64,000 nucleotides of DNA. It comes from Ceratopteris richardii. Lineage: Eukaryota > Streptophyta > Polypodiopsida > Polypodiales > Pteridaceae. The notes beneath the pieces were generated by a model. It searched no databases and was not told where the DNA came from. It saw nothing but the letters and a program-made list of their open reading frames with translations. The stretch is from the NCBI GenBank assembly GCA_020310875.1, contig CM035406.1:226834942-226898941 (forward strand). Direction: 5' to 3'. Numbering within the stretch: position 1 is the first letter of the stretch; each line of letters begins with the position of its first letter. The translations under genes were made by a program, and so were the position numbers. Positions 45,201 through 57,629 of the stretch are shown piece by piece.

Positions 45201-45699
45201 AAATCCCGAGGGACATGGAAGAAGTTTTTTTCAAGAACTCTAAAGCTTTCTAAGGTCCACTTGAGTTAACTCGAGTGAACTAGGACCTATCACTAGCCAA
45301 CCACTTAAGTGGAATTGGGAGAACTCACACACATGGTAGACATGTAGTTGGTTTCCAGTCTAACCACTCCTTGAAGGACGCTATATATATGAGGATTGAT
45401 TGGGAGGAAAGGAGCATTCATTCTCTAGTTGTTGCTCGTGATCTTGTCATTATATTGGTATTAGATCCTTTTGGAAATCTTGGCACTCCTCTCTAGCATT
45501 CTTCGTGACCACACATAAGGCTCTATGTGCAAAACATTTGGATAGAGTTCACCAATTGAGTGTGGACCTCCCCCTTGAGGGAGACATGTTAAGCAACTGA
45601 CTAGCGACTCATGATTGGATGCTTATACAAGAAGCACATACAAATTCCCCACACACTACCTGATGGTCCAGGCATTTGCTACCCACATGAGGAAGAGAA

Positions 45700-46391
45700 G
45701 AAAGAGTTTAAGTTCCAGTCCCTTTGGCATCCCCTCATCGAGGTCAAGAAAATATGTTCTTATGTGCCAAATCCTCCACTGAGGAATTTGGACCAATATT
45801 AAAGCTAACAAAATTTGTGATGTCCCTCTATGGTGTAAGCAGTGCCACAATAGCAATGAGGACCTTGGACACCTCTTCTTTTCTTTCCCCAAGTCAATGT
45901 CAGTGTGGAGGACCCTTAGCAGAATCATGGCACTACAGAGACAAATCAACTAGAAGCAAGCTTCATTAGGTGAAGGGATTAGCTGCTCCTCTACATTGTG
46001 GAATACTGTAAGAGGTGAGGCTCTTTGGAAGATCTAGAGAGAGAGGTGTGCTACCAACTTTGGTAACCCTCCTAAGGAATGATCAATCCAAAAATCTCTT
46101 TTCTTTTTAGGAAAAAAAGATTTCTAATTGTAAAGACCTCTCACCTTTTAGAAATCACTGAGCGTTTTTCCTTGTGAGCAACAAGATTAAAAGCAAGTGG
46201 GCTCCCTCTGAGGGGAAGGAAGGGGTTATCAATCTTCTTTGTAATGTTTTTTAGCAAGACTTAAGAAACCCCTCCTTTGTGGGATTTGGGGGGTCCCATG
46301 AATGCTATGCCCATTCATTTGTAGAGTTGCTTTCTTTATTAATTAAAGTTTGGAAGAGTAGAGTATTGTCAATCTTCCTTTTGAAGAAAAA
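45700..46391 (+). mobile_element. LINE 3' fragment (duplicate of 42847-43490)
   Basis: tttaagttccagtccctttg aligns with 42847, and the zinc-binding region and 3' tail (gtttggaagagtag) follow. Frames are broken. It arose by segmental duplication rather than by its own transposition, since flanking segments are duplicated with it. Confidence 0.75.
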
Positions 46392-47877
46392 GTTGTTTGT
46401 TTTTAGCGAAACCAGCATTCTACCAAGATACGGATTTCGCCCCTCCGAAATCCTCATTGATGTGTTGCACGGAAAGGGGCGGAGGCATAGCGAGTCAATG
46501 AGTCATGTCGAGTGGCCTGAGGCGGTAACTTGAAAGTTGCAACGAAAGACAACAAAGCTTAATACTTTTGTTTTCTCTATATTCAAGAATTTAGAAAGAT
46601 CTAGAAGTACGATACTATCTTTACCTTTTAAATAGCGAGTTGGAATAGTACAACCATATTAAAGAGAGATACAAAAGAAAAGAAAGTTGGTAAGCCTTTC
46701 ATCACTTTCACGAGGAATCATGTACAACCACATTTTTTTTTAAAGAAAGTTAGATTTCAAGTTTAATCCCTTCAGATTCCTTTGAATTAATTGAAAGCAC
46801 AATATGAAGGTATGCTTAGTACCCATTTGATTCATAATATTTCCTTTGAATTAATTGAAAGCCCAAGTGAAAGCGGGCTTGGTACTCATGCGATCCATAG
46901 TATTTCACATACAATCAAGATTACAAAGCTTGAAAGCCTAATAAAATAGAGCTTGGGAGAGGATGGCCCTAAGGGCCAATGTGAAAATGCATTTGAGCTT
47001 TGAACCCTCGCCCCTCACCCTATAGGCGATGGAGCAAACCACCTTGCCATGCACGCAAGACATCTAGAAGCACAATTGCCAAGGTTTCAAGACATTGCCA
47101 TGAATGCACACCATGTTTAGTACCCATAGACTTCCACAATGTCAACTAATAAAAGTGAAGTTCATGCACATGAGGTCGATTGATTGTGTCTCTCATCTCT
47201 TGAATAGGGGGGAGGAATTGGCCCTCCTCGATGGATGTTGGATGCTTTATGGACCCTAGGCGAGTTAAATCAGTTCCCTTGTTCACCTTCATGCAGCTCA
47301 CCATCTATCACCTTGGGGCAGTTTATGAAGTCTAACCCCTGCTTTGTGCGACATAGCAAGTCCGAAGAGTATTAAATGCACTTCACTTGTATTTTCAAAT
47401 TAATTCAATTCTCAACAAAGAAAATAGTTTAAGTATATAGCACAATAAAAGCTGAGTTTTAAAGTTTTTTGCTCTTTCGATAAAGAGATATCTTCATCAA
47501 ATTCATAATCTTTTCTGATGTCTTATTGTTCTCTTTTTGTACATGCAATGCTTGGAACTAGTGTTTGAAAGCCTCATATATTTTAGGGAGGAACTTCAAT
47601 GCGTGCAAAAAGTGTGGAGTGAGTTCTATATGAAAATAGTTCGAAGATGTCAGAGGTGTAGTGGAAAACACTTGGACCCTCGAATAAAGTTCTAGAGTTC
47701 AATACATGAGCTATTCTTGTGTATTCCCTACATGGCTATCTTGTAATCAAAGACATATTCCATAAATTGTGCGTTTAGTCTAATCTCCAATAGCATAGTC
47801 TAGTGCTCCTTTGGCATTCCCCATGTTATAAAGTGAGTTAAGCTTTGGCTTCTTAGGCGTAAAACCAAGTGAGTCAC

Positions 47878-47945
47878 TTGTTGTAGTGGTTCAATATCAA
47901 GGATGGTAAGGAGGAGGTCTTGAGTTCAAATCCCATGAGGGACGT
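47878..47945 (+). repeat. SINE-like segment with A and B boxes (in P, copy 2)
   Basis: tgtagtggttcaatatc and, about 35 bp on, gagttcaaatccc. Confidence 0.4.
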
Positions 47946-48113
47946 GGAAGAAGTTTTTTTTCAAGAACTCTAAAGCCTTCTAGAAGGTCCACTTGAGTTA
48001 ACTCAAGTGAATTAGGATATGTCACTTGCCGAACACTTAAGTGTAATTGAGAGAACTTGGATACATGGTAGACATGTAGCCACTTGCCAGTCTAACGACT
48101 CTTTGAAAGAGGT

Positions 48114-48616
48114 TGTTATCAGGATCTTGATCACGTGCACACAAAGGTTACGGATGTTGAAAACACACATAAAAATATACATGCCAGAAGACGAGACTGA
48201 ATGCAGTATTGGGTGCAATCTCGCCCCATGCACTCTGTTTCAAGAGTCCACAGAGTGCATATTTATAAGAATTTTTGTTATGTCAAAATAGTGGTTACAT
48301 GAGAGTGGCTTCAAAAAACACGCAGGAAAGTAAAAGTTGGTAACTTTTGCAAAAATCCTTTTCTTTTAATATAAAAAATTTTAGTCTACAACGACCCTTA
48401 TTCTAACCACTACTTTACTAAGTGTTTCTAAAAATAGTACCCTCTACACGGGTTTATTTACAAACTATATAAATTATAAATTGGATTATTCATGTCTTCC
48501 CTTTCACGCCCTCACAAACCTTCAGCTACTATATCAAAAACACCAATACACATTAATACATTAATAAATTAACACTCCAACAATTCTTTGTTCAACACAT
48601 TCCATAATTCATAACA
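48114..48616 (-). repeat. 3' LTR of Ty3/gypsy element
   Basis: 503 bp, plus-strand ends tgttatc and ataaca, so the termini are inverted repeats. It is about 87-90% identical by eye to 53212-53721. A TATA-like tatttata lies at 48260-48267 (TATAAATA on the minus strand). Confidence 0.9.
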
Positions 48617-48635
48617 TGCCCCTCAGTTGAAAAAG
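48617..48635 (-). other. Polypurine tract of Ty3/gypsy element
   Basis: On the minus strand caactgaggggcat stands directly before the LTR terminus. It is short but in the expected place. Confidence 0.6.
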
Positions 48636-48815
48636 CAACTGACCTCAGTTGATAAAATAAAAAACAAACATGGATGGCTAGTCACATGTTCCATCATTGA
48701 ACGAAAATAAGCATGTTCCATGTCAAAACACATGCATGAAAATGTTCATGGAAGAGCGGTATTAATGTGTTTGTGTATGATATGCAAAAATTAAGTGATC
48801 ATAATGGGGTGTTAA

Positions 48816-50176
48816 TTATGTTTTATGCATCCATTGACATTCTTCAATAGAATGATTTTTGTACTTAACTAAATATCGATGATATTGAGTACCTGTGCAT
48901 GTAGTAGTGACATCATGATCAATTATTTTCTCAGGGACTAAGACTTCAGATTGTTCTTCAATTAAACGAGGGTCATCAAGAAGTGGAGTAAGTGATAAAG
49001 TGCCCTTAAAGGGTTTAAGTAAACTAATATGAAAAGAGTTATGTATATTCCAATGAGATAGTATATCTAATCTAAATGAACTATCATTGATTTTTTGTAT
49101 AGTGCAAAATGGTCCATAATAGCATGGTGCAAGTTCAATTTTAGGATGCTGCAAAATATTTTTGAGATGTCTTTTAATGATATGCAAGCATACAAGATCA
49201 TTTTCCTTAAATTCCTTGGCTATTCGTTTTGTATTGACATTAGGTATATAACATTCTTGACTTTTCCTAGTGTACTCGTGAACATAATGAAGTATAGAAA
49301 TGTGAACTTGAGCAATAGAATCAGCCATCGGAATGTCAATGTGAGTAAGTGACATGGGAGTGAGAATCTTTTTACCATAAACAATTTCAAAAGGTACACG
49401 TGCAGTAGTGGTGTGTGTGGTGTTATTGCAAGCAAATTGAAGCAATGGAAACTTTTCATCCCAGTTAGTGGGATTATCTAATGAATAACAATGCAATAAA
49501 TCAAGAATAGTACTATTTGTAGCCTCACTTTGTCCATTACTTTCAAGATGAAATGCAGAGCTAAAATCTATTTTAGAACCAAAATGTTGAAATAAGGAAA
49601 CCCAAAAATGATTACAGAATCTAACATCACGATCAAATAACATTACTTTAGGAAATCCATGATGTAAGAAAATGCATTTAATAAATAATATTGCAGCTTG
49701 AGGTGCAGATAAAGTTTTTCTACAAGGAATGAAACATGCATATTTACTAAAGCTATCAACTATTGTCCAAATCATATCATTATGTGATGAAGTGATAGGA
49801 AGACCAGTGATAAAATCCATAGAGATTTGTTCCAATGGTTCGTTCCGAATGGGGAGTGACACTAATAATCCAAACGATTTACCATGATGACGTTTTACAT
49901 GCTGACATACAATGCATTGAGAAACATAACGTGCAATATATTCATATATGACCAAAAGAAGAAATCTTTGCAAGCAAAAATGGTGTTCTCTATGCCTCTA
50001 TGACCCATATAAGATGTTTCATGCATTTCTTTGATGATAAAATCTTTCAAAGCTTGGGTTATACAATCTATGTTAAAAATATAGTAAACCATGATGAAAT
50101 GTATAATCTTCATCAGATGAAGATGCACCATTGTTGAAGTCATGCCATGCACGTGAAAAATACAAATCAGATGCAT
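48816..50176 (-). pseudogene. gypsy integrase and chromodomain-like tail
   Basis: The H2C2 zinc region is split by a frameshift near 49960: GHRGIENTIFACKD in one frame, then SQCIVCQHVKRHHGKS in the 385-codon frame 49973-48816. Catalytic acidic residues are visible in MDFITGLP, LFDRDVRF and FHLESNGQSEATN. The C-terminal VPEKIIDHDV followed by YLVKYKNHSIEECQW resembles a chromodomain, which in chromoviruses directs integration to heterochromatin. Confidence 0.85.
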
Positions 50177-50865
50177 AAGTGGAAATCATTTCTTGAAAAG
50201 AATGAATTTGGATGGTAGAAATATTATGCAAAACAATAGAATGTGAAGGAAAACGGCCAAGAGCATCAACTACAACATTAGCTTTACCAGATTGATATTG
50301 GATCATGGGTTGGAAATTTTGAATGAATGAAGCCCATTTAAGATGTCGATTAGAGATTAAGGGCTGATTTAATAAATGCTTAATAGCTTGTTGATCGGTT
50401 TTGATTAAGACCTTAGAGCCCATAAGATAGTGTCTCCAAATTTGCAAAGCATGCACAACTACTAACAATTCTTTATCATATGTACTATAATTCTTTTCTG
50501 AGGGTTTAAGCTTCGTACTCTCAAATGCAATAGGATGATCATTTTGCATTAAAACAAAACCTATTCCTGAACCACTAGCATCAATAACAACATGAAATGG
50601 TTGTGAAAAATCAGGTAACTGTAAAACAAGTGCATATGAAAGTGCATGTTTGAGTTTTTCAAAGGATTCTTGTTAGGTAAGTCCCCATGCAAATTTTATT
50701 TTCTTTTTCAATAACAAGGTAAAAGGCAATGCTAAATAAGAAAAATTTCAAACAAACTTCCTATAGAAACTAGCCAATCCAAGAAAAGAACGAACATCAT
50801 TGACTGATTTTGGTGTAGGCCATTCTACTATCACTTTAATTTTTTTTGGATCCACATGCACGCCT
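50073..50865 (-). pseudogene. gypsy RT C-terminus and RNase H
   Basis: VDPKKIKVI and DVRSFLGLASFYRKF belong to the end of the RT/connection. HPIAFESTKLKPSEKNYSTY, DKELLVVVHAL and TDQQAIKHLL are RNase H motifs. The first part holds stops (for example after FYRKFV). Confidence 0.82.
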
Positions 50866-51660
50866 TCACTTGAAATGATGTAATGGGCCATGCCTATAAG
50901 GTGCTTTACGAGGAGGAGAACTACTAGGACTTAAGTCTATGCTATGGTCAAAAGATCCTCGCGATGGTGGTAGTTTAGAGGGATAATGAGACATAAAACA
51001 ATCCTTATAAGTAGTCATCAAAGGTTTATGCGCATCGGGAAGTGTATGAGTATAATCATTTATGACATTGACAAAAACAATGCATGAATTGAATCCTTTC
51101 TTAAATGCACGTTTTACTTGAGTATGACTAATAAATGGAAATGGCCGAAAATCATGCCGTGCAGACAAAGTTATGATTTGATCTTTAAATTCAAAGTTAA
51201 AGGTATGTGTATGGTATTCAATGCCTTTCTTATAATGATGAGGAAAAGGCATAGTGTGTATAACATTATAAGATTGCAAAGGTGCAATTAAAAATGTTCG
51301 TGCATCTACATATGGGCCTATGCTAATCGTAACATCTTGCACTTCTCCTGTTACATTATAAGGACTACATTGAAATGAAGCTTTCACTTTATACAAGGAA
51401 GGAAATGTTTTTAATTTAAGTTCTTGTACCAATAAATGTGAAATGAAATCATGTGAACTACCATCGTCATGTAAAATATTAACCAGCTTGTTATCGATAC
51501 TATCCTGCATGCAAAGTAAAGAATGAATTGAGATATCATTACCCAAGGTACTTAAGTCCTTCTCCAATGCTTCCTCTATCCAAACACGAGGAATTTCTTC
51601 ATTATCGGCCTCCATGTTATGCAATTGAGCTGCAGCTGGTTTCATGTGAAGAGGTGGCAA
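50866..51660 (-). pseudogene. gypsy aspartic protease, fused to deletion scar
   Basis: Contains a retropepsin-like block NKLVNILHDDGSSHDFISH, where the usual D-S/T-G reads D-D-G, so catalysis is doubtful. The linker ends FDHSIDLSPSSSPPRKAPYR, which normally leads into the RT. Here it breaks off and the next recognisable block is the RT C-terminus. The palm domain with YxDD is absent. Confidence 0.82.
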
Positions 51661-52658
51661 TCGACACTTTATTTTTGTATGTCCAAGTTTACCACAATTC
51701 CAACAGGTGATATGTGGTCACTTCTGTTAGGCATCCACTGTTGAAGTTTGTAGGGTAGGTGGTTTGATAGGTTCGAGAGATGAAGCAACAGGTGGACTTG
51801 AGTAATTGGATTGTGGAGGACGAGGAAAACTAGAGTAAGATAGGGCATTAAAATTAAGCTTCATAGGAAATGTGGGGTTAACAAAAGTGGTCATTGATGT
51901 GGTTGTCATAGACAGATTGACTTGGTTATGGACTGGGATTCCTTCTCTGCATCATAGGGAAAAGAGATAGCCTCATTGAGGGTTGTAGTGACGTAGGGTG
52001 TGAAGCTTAGTTTGGATTCCCACCTCCAAACCATCTTCATATTTCGGTTGCAGGCTATCCTCTAGTACATCTTCAAGCATTCGAACCAATAATAAATTTT
52101 GCTAGAACCGCTCCGTCTAGGTAGTGATCATGTCACCCTCCTTCCATGTAAAGGTTCTCCACGCACGTCAAACATGTAGATGATATTGAGGAGGAAGAAA
52201 AGAATCCTTAACTTTATCTTGGAAAGCCTTCCATATTGTTGGATGATCTATACTGTGGTGCAAGACATTCCACCAAAGCTGAGCTTTTCCTCTAAATAGT
52301 TAGTGGCAAGTTTGACTTTTTCACTTTTAGCATATGTTTCATCAGTATAAAAATTATCAAACTGTAACAACCATGAAAGAACTAAAGGGCCATCCTTACG
52401 ACCATCAAACTCTAGAAACTATTAAATTTTAACACCAATCTTGGAATGTGTGCCATCCAATTGTGCAAAGACAATAGCTTTTACCACCCTCATAAGGTTA
52501 TCTTCATTAGATTGCATCTTTTGGAGTACTTCGTCACGTTGTCGGATCTCGTTCTGAGCGCCTCGAAGTTCATGCCACACGAGCTCGAGCTGTTGCTCGA
52601 ATGTTACCTTGGGTAGAGATGACTCACCGAAATCCTCCATGGTGTTTATAGGGTCCAT
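51661..52658 (-). pseudogene. gypsy gag with CCHC knuckle
   Basis: Starts MDPINTMEDFGES with a short coiled coil. It continues in other frames with DGRKDGPLVLSWLLQFDNF and SEKVKLATNYLEEK (Retrotrans_gag region) and closes with the zinc knuckle CWNCGKLGHTKIKC at about 51700-51660. Several frameshifts are present. Confidence 0.8.
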
Positions 52659-52814
52659 GAGTATGTAGAGAACAAACCTTGTTGCAAGATATGTGAAAAC
52701 AATTTTTGAGATTGTTTGAATTAAAATGTAAAAGGAAGGGTTGTTCTTGGGAATCGAAAAAGTAAGAAAGAGATGAAAATTGTGTTAATAAGAACTATAG
52801 TGACAACACAAAGA

Positions 52815-52885
52815 GGTATTGTAATGGTAAAACACTTCCCTTGTGTGAGTGAGGTTATGGGTTCAAATCCTCCCAGCTTGGTGAA
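52815..52885 (+). repeat. SINE-like segment in gypsy leader
   Basis: A-box-like taatggtaaaacac and B-box-like gggttcaaatcctc about 35 bp apart, on the strand opposite to the gypsy element. It may be an insertion in the untranslated leader. The T stem pairs poorly, so it is not called a tRNA gene. Confidence 0.45.
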
Positions 52886-53198
52886 TATAAAACTCCTTAT
52901 TGCCACTCATAAATTAAAATTGGTTTGCGTGTAGCCAAAGGATCCTTGCATGCCAAAGATGCCAAAGTAATGCCTTATTTATGCCTAAGTTCTATGTCTT
53001 AGTCGATGCCTTGGAGTAAGCCGAAGGAGTAATCATAGGTGTAAATGTTGATGTCTCAAACAGAAACCAAAACCGGAATCGGAATCAGAATTAGAAACGG
53101 AGTCGGAATCAAAATCAGATCACGAACAGAGAATAGAGAAACAGAGATCAATCGCCAAAAAGAATAGAAAGAGACCCCTCTATAGTGACACGCACAAG

Positions 53199-53210
53199 GC
53201 TCTGATACCA
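53199..53210 (-). other. Primer-binding site of Ty3/gypsy element
   Basis: TGGTATCAGAGC on the minus strand, one base inside the 5' LTR. Confidence 0.9.
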
Positions 53211-53211
53211 C

Positions 53212-53721
53212 TATTATCGTGATCTTGCTCACGTGCACACAAAGGTTACGGATGTTGAAAACACACAACCAATAGACATGCCAGGAGACAAGATAGAACG
53301 CAGTATTGGGTGCAATCTCCCCCCATGCACTCTGTTTTGACAATGCACAGAGTGCATGTATTTATAGGAGTTTTGATTATGTCAAAATAGTGGTTACATG
53401 AGAGCGGCTTCAAGAAGCACGTGTGAAAGTAAGAGTTGGTAACTTTTGCAGAAAGCCTTTGCTTTTAATATCAGAAATTGTGGTCTACAACGACCTCCAT
53501 TTTTAACCACTATTTTACTAACTATTTCTAAAAATAGTACCCTCTACACGGGTTTATTTACAAACTATATAAATTATAAATCAGATTATTGATGTCTGCC
53601 CTTTCACACCTTTCACGCCCTCCCGAACCTTCAACTACTATATCAAAAACACCAAAACACATTAATACATTAATAAATTAACACTTTGTTCCTTGTTCAA
53701 CACATTCCTTAATTCATAACA
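53212..53721 (-). repeat. 5' LTR of Ty3/gypsy element
   Basis: 510 bp. Its inner terminus reads tattatc instead of tgttatc on the plus strand, a likely point mutation. A TATA-like tatttata lies at 53359-53366. An extra cctttcaca duplication near 53610 accounts for part of the length difference. Confidence 0.9.
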
Positions 53722-53890
53722 GAGGCTCTATATATGAGGCTTGTTCCAGCCACTCCTTAAAGGAGGCTATATATATGAGGCTTGATTGGGAGGAGAGGAG
53801 CTTTCATTCTCTAGTTCCTACTCGTGATCTTGTTACTACATTGATATCAAATCCTTTTGGTGATCTTAGCATTCCTCTCATCATTTCTCT
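53722..53890. repeat. Segmental duplication unit 2, right part of P
   Basis: ctatatatgaggcttg, gattgggaggagaggag and ctcgtgatcttgtt match 45380-45500. The first 43 bp or so are locally doubled (ctatatatgaggcttg occurs twice). Confidence 0.75.
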
Positions 53891-54982
53891 GCATATTAGC
53901 TATCCAAGAGCCATTCAATTGCTTTTATCTTCATTTCTCAAGCCAAGGAAGGAGAGATAAGAACGTTTTTATTTCTCTATTATATTAAAATTCTTCTACA
54001 AACAACCAAGCATGATCTTTCAGCCGTGATCAGGAGTAAGCTTTCGATGGCTTCTCATAAAAATCTTGATCATTATTTTGAAGAACTCTGATCATTTATT
54101 TTCAAGAACTTATTCAAGTACTTTATTGAAAAGACATTTTTGTCTCTCTTTTATATATAAAGGCATTGACTCTTCTTCTATGTTCATCAATCTTCAGGAG
54201 GTACATCAAGCTTTGGGAAAATATTCTCTCTTCTACAACTTTGAAGGAGGAAACCATCAATCAATCCATTCAATAAAGAGGAATTGAAGGAGAGCTTGGA
54301 GTTGGAGTATTGATGGAGATGAAGTAGATTGAAGGAGAAGCTTGATGGATTTGAAGGAGTTCTTGGAGGAGTGAACGAGAAGAAGTAAAGGTGAAAGAGG
54401 AGATGTTGGAGATTCAAGGAGCGCTTGAAGTAGTGTATGCTTATACGCTTTGGGTGGACTTTCATCAACTTTTGATGGAGGTCAGCTGTATGGTTTTTCA
54501 TCACCCTAAACCTCTTGTACCTCAATATCATGGGTATATCTCTTGCATTTGAAATTTTATATCATAATTGAATTTACAACTCACTTCATCTCACTTCTTC
54601 ATAGCCATTAGTGTTTAAACATTTCATATACATTTCATCCACCCTATGTATGGCTCTTGTACTTCCCAAGAATTTTTGGTAAAACCAGATATCATCAAAG
54701 TATGGAACATATAATTCCACAAAAATAATATGTTGATCCCAAGTTGATGGCTCATGATTACATTTTGTAGTAAATGGCCATTCTTCATTTTGCATCAAAT
54801 CGGTGTATGATATGATCATTTGCGCTACAATATTTGTGAATTTTTTTCTACTTATCTATTATCATCTTTTTCTTCCTTCTTTGATTGAACAACACTAACA
54901 ATTTTGTCTACTAGATGAAGAGTTCAGACTAGAAACAAAGGCTTGATTCACAATGCATATAATGCACTTGTTTTGCTTGGAT
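53891..54982. other. Intergenic, no gene seen
   Basis: Purine-rich ggag and aagg stretches on the plus strand at 54290-54430. The frames there are low-complexity. Confidence 0.5.
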
Positions 54983-55577
54983 CACTACAACATATGAGGG
55001 GCATACCGACGTTGTCCATACCAACAGTCATGCCTCCATGTCAGTATGATCGTTGAAAATGCTAGAAAACCACGGAGGCAATTCCGACGGTCATTTAATT
55101 GGCGGCATCTCAATAAGCGCCAGTATCAACATCAGAAATTTACTAGAAATTACTGATGCTTATACCGATGCCTATACCAATGCAATGTTTTAATCCGACC
55201 CGAGAGAAAAAATTTGACATTTGCTCGTGTTTTGAACCAAAGTCTGCTACTATTGAGTTTGCGTGCACGAAGTACATTCTGAGGATATTGTGTACACATC
55301 TCTCTCTTTATGTGTGTGTGTGTCTCTCTCTCTCTCTCTACACACACTTCTCTATTTCTCTAGATCTGAAACTTTGGTAAGTATCGCACATACTGTAGCA
55401 CCCTTTTCTCTTTCTTTGTGTTTTCCCTTTTCTAATTTCTCTTCTCTTTAGTTTTGTCGGACCTTCTCAACATCATTTTTTTGGAATTCGACAAAGGACA
55501 ACATTAAGTGGACTTTGATGACAACGATCCAAACAATTACATCAGTGTAAGTGATTGTTTTGTTTCTAATTGACATA

Positions 55578-55598
55578 GAGTGAGAAAGAGAGAGAAAG

Positions 55599-55629
<31 letters not shown>

Positions 55630-55740
55630 GAGAGGGAGAGAGAGATGAAACAGAGAGAGATCTAGAGAAACATAAAGAGAGAGAGAGAGATGAAAGAAAG
55701 AGAGAGATCTAGAGAAACATAAAGAGAGAGAGAGACATAT
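55578..55740. repeat. GA-rich tract with 49-bp doubling
   Basis: (ga)n-type sequence containing gagatctagagaaacataaa twice. It is not present in this form in copy 1. Confidence 0.8.
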
Positions 55741-57515
55741 ACATATACATAAATACTCACATATGTATACACACACATGCATATGCATACATACATAGGC
55801 ACACATATACATACATACATGTACACACACATTATACATACACACATATGCATGTACATACACATATGCATGTACACACACATACATACATACACACATG
55901 CATATTACATACACATGCACACACATACATACATACACACATGCATATGCATACATACATACACACACATGTATAGATACACATATATACATACATACAT
56001 GTATACACACACAGTATACATACACACATGCATATTACATATATACACATGTACAAATACATACACACACACATATGTGCATACACACATTATACATACA
56101 CACATGCATATTACATATATACACATGCACATATACATACACACTCACATATGTATACACACACATATGTGCATACACACATGCATATGCATACATACAT
56201 ACACACATATGCATGTACACACACACATACATACATACACACATGCATATTACATACACACACACATGCATACATACATACACACACACATGCATAAACA
56301 CATAAACACACACACACATGTATACATACACACATGCATATGCATACATACATACAGACGCACACATATGCATACATACATACACACACATACATACATA
56401 CATGCACACACATATGCATACATACTTGTACCCACACACATTATACATACACACATGCATATTACATATATACATGCACATATAAATACACACTCACATA
56501 TGTATACACACATATATGTGCATACAAACATGCATATGCATGCATACATACACACACATGCATAGATGCACACATATACTACATACATACACACACATAT
56601 GCATACATACATGTACACATACACATTATACATACACACATGCATATTACATATATACACACGCACATATACATACACACTCACATATGTATACACACAT
56701 GCATATGCATACATACATACACACATATGCATGTACACACACACACATACATACACACATGCATACATACATACACGCACATATGCATAAACACATAAAC
56801 ACACATGCATGTATACATGCACAAATGCATATGCATACATACACACACACATATGCGTACATACATACACACACATACATACACACATATATGCATACAT
56901 ACATGTACACACACATTATACATACACACATGCATATTACATATATACACATGCACATATACATACACACTCACATATGTATACACACACATATGTGCAT
57001 ACACACATGCATATGCATACATACATACACACATATGCATGTACACACACGTACATACATACATACATACACACATGCATATTACATACACATGCACATG
57101 CATACATACATACACACACATATGCATAAACACATAAACACACAGGCATGTATACATACACACATGCATATGCATACATACATACACACACATATGCATA
57201 CATACATACACACACATACATACACACACATATGCATACATACATGTACACATACACACACACATATGTGCATATGCACATGCATATGCATACATACATA
57301 CACACACATGCATAGATGCACACATATATATATGTACATACACACACATGCATACATACATGTACACATACACATTATACATACACACATATGCATGTAC
57401 ACACACACATACATACATACACATGCTAATACATACACACACATACACATATATACATACACACATGCATATGCATACATACATACACACACATGTATAG
57501 ATACATGTACACATA
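55741..57515. repeat. 1.8-kb ATGCATAC/ACATAC array
   Basis: Same words as at 37100-39485 but richer in catacatacat and with longer super-units of 200-300 bp, such as ttatacatacacacatgcat, that recur through the array. Long frames on both strands are artefacts. Confidence 0.95.
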
Positions 57516-57629
57516 AACACATCCTAAATAAAGTTCTAGGATTAATATTAATTTATACAATGAAATATATGTAAAAATATCTAAAAAATAGATTTATAGA
57601 TTTTTTAAGGTTTATATATATATCCTAAC

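Larger units (their letters stand above)
42840..45510. repeat. Segmental tandem duplication, unit 1
   Basis: Holds the LINE 3' part (from 42847), segment Q (43497-43810) and segment P (about 44717-45510). The same order recurs at 45700-48113 and 53722-53890, shifted by about 2.7-2.9 kb. Confidence 0.75.
45700..48113. repeat. Segmental tandem duplication, unit 2 (left part)
   Basis: LINE 3' part 45700-46391, segment Q 46393-46700 and segment P from about 47413. The right end of P is displaced to 53722-53890 by a Ty3/gypsy insertion. Confidence 0.75.
48114..53721 (-). mobile_element. Ty3/gypsy (chromovirus-like) retrotransposon
   Basis: Two LTRs of 503 and 510 bp, a PBS (plus coordinates 53199-53210), gag, protease, RNase H, integrase and a chromodomain-like tail on the minus strand, and a G-rich polypurine tract next to the 3' LTR. 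TSD gaggt (48109-48113) and gaggc (53722-53726) differ by one base. The element sits in segment P of the segmental duplication. The RT core has been deleted, so it could move only with help. Confidence 0.9.

Noticed and set aside
44717-48113. Segment P pair as LTRs of one retrotransposon
   Set aside because: No PBS, polypurine tract or TG...CA ends at their borders, and neighbouring segment Q and a LINE tail are duplicated with them. Tandem duplication fits better.
52825-52885. tRNA gene
   Set aside because: A and B boxes are present, but acceptor and T stems do not pair, so it is kept only as a SINE-like segment.
55537-57574. Long low-complexity frames on both strands in the second array
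   Set aside because: Same artefact: repeat of alternating bases without stop codons.
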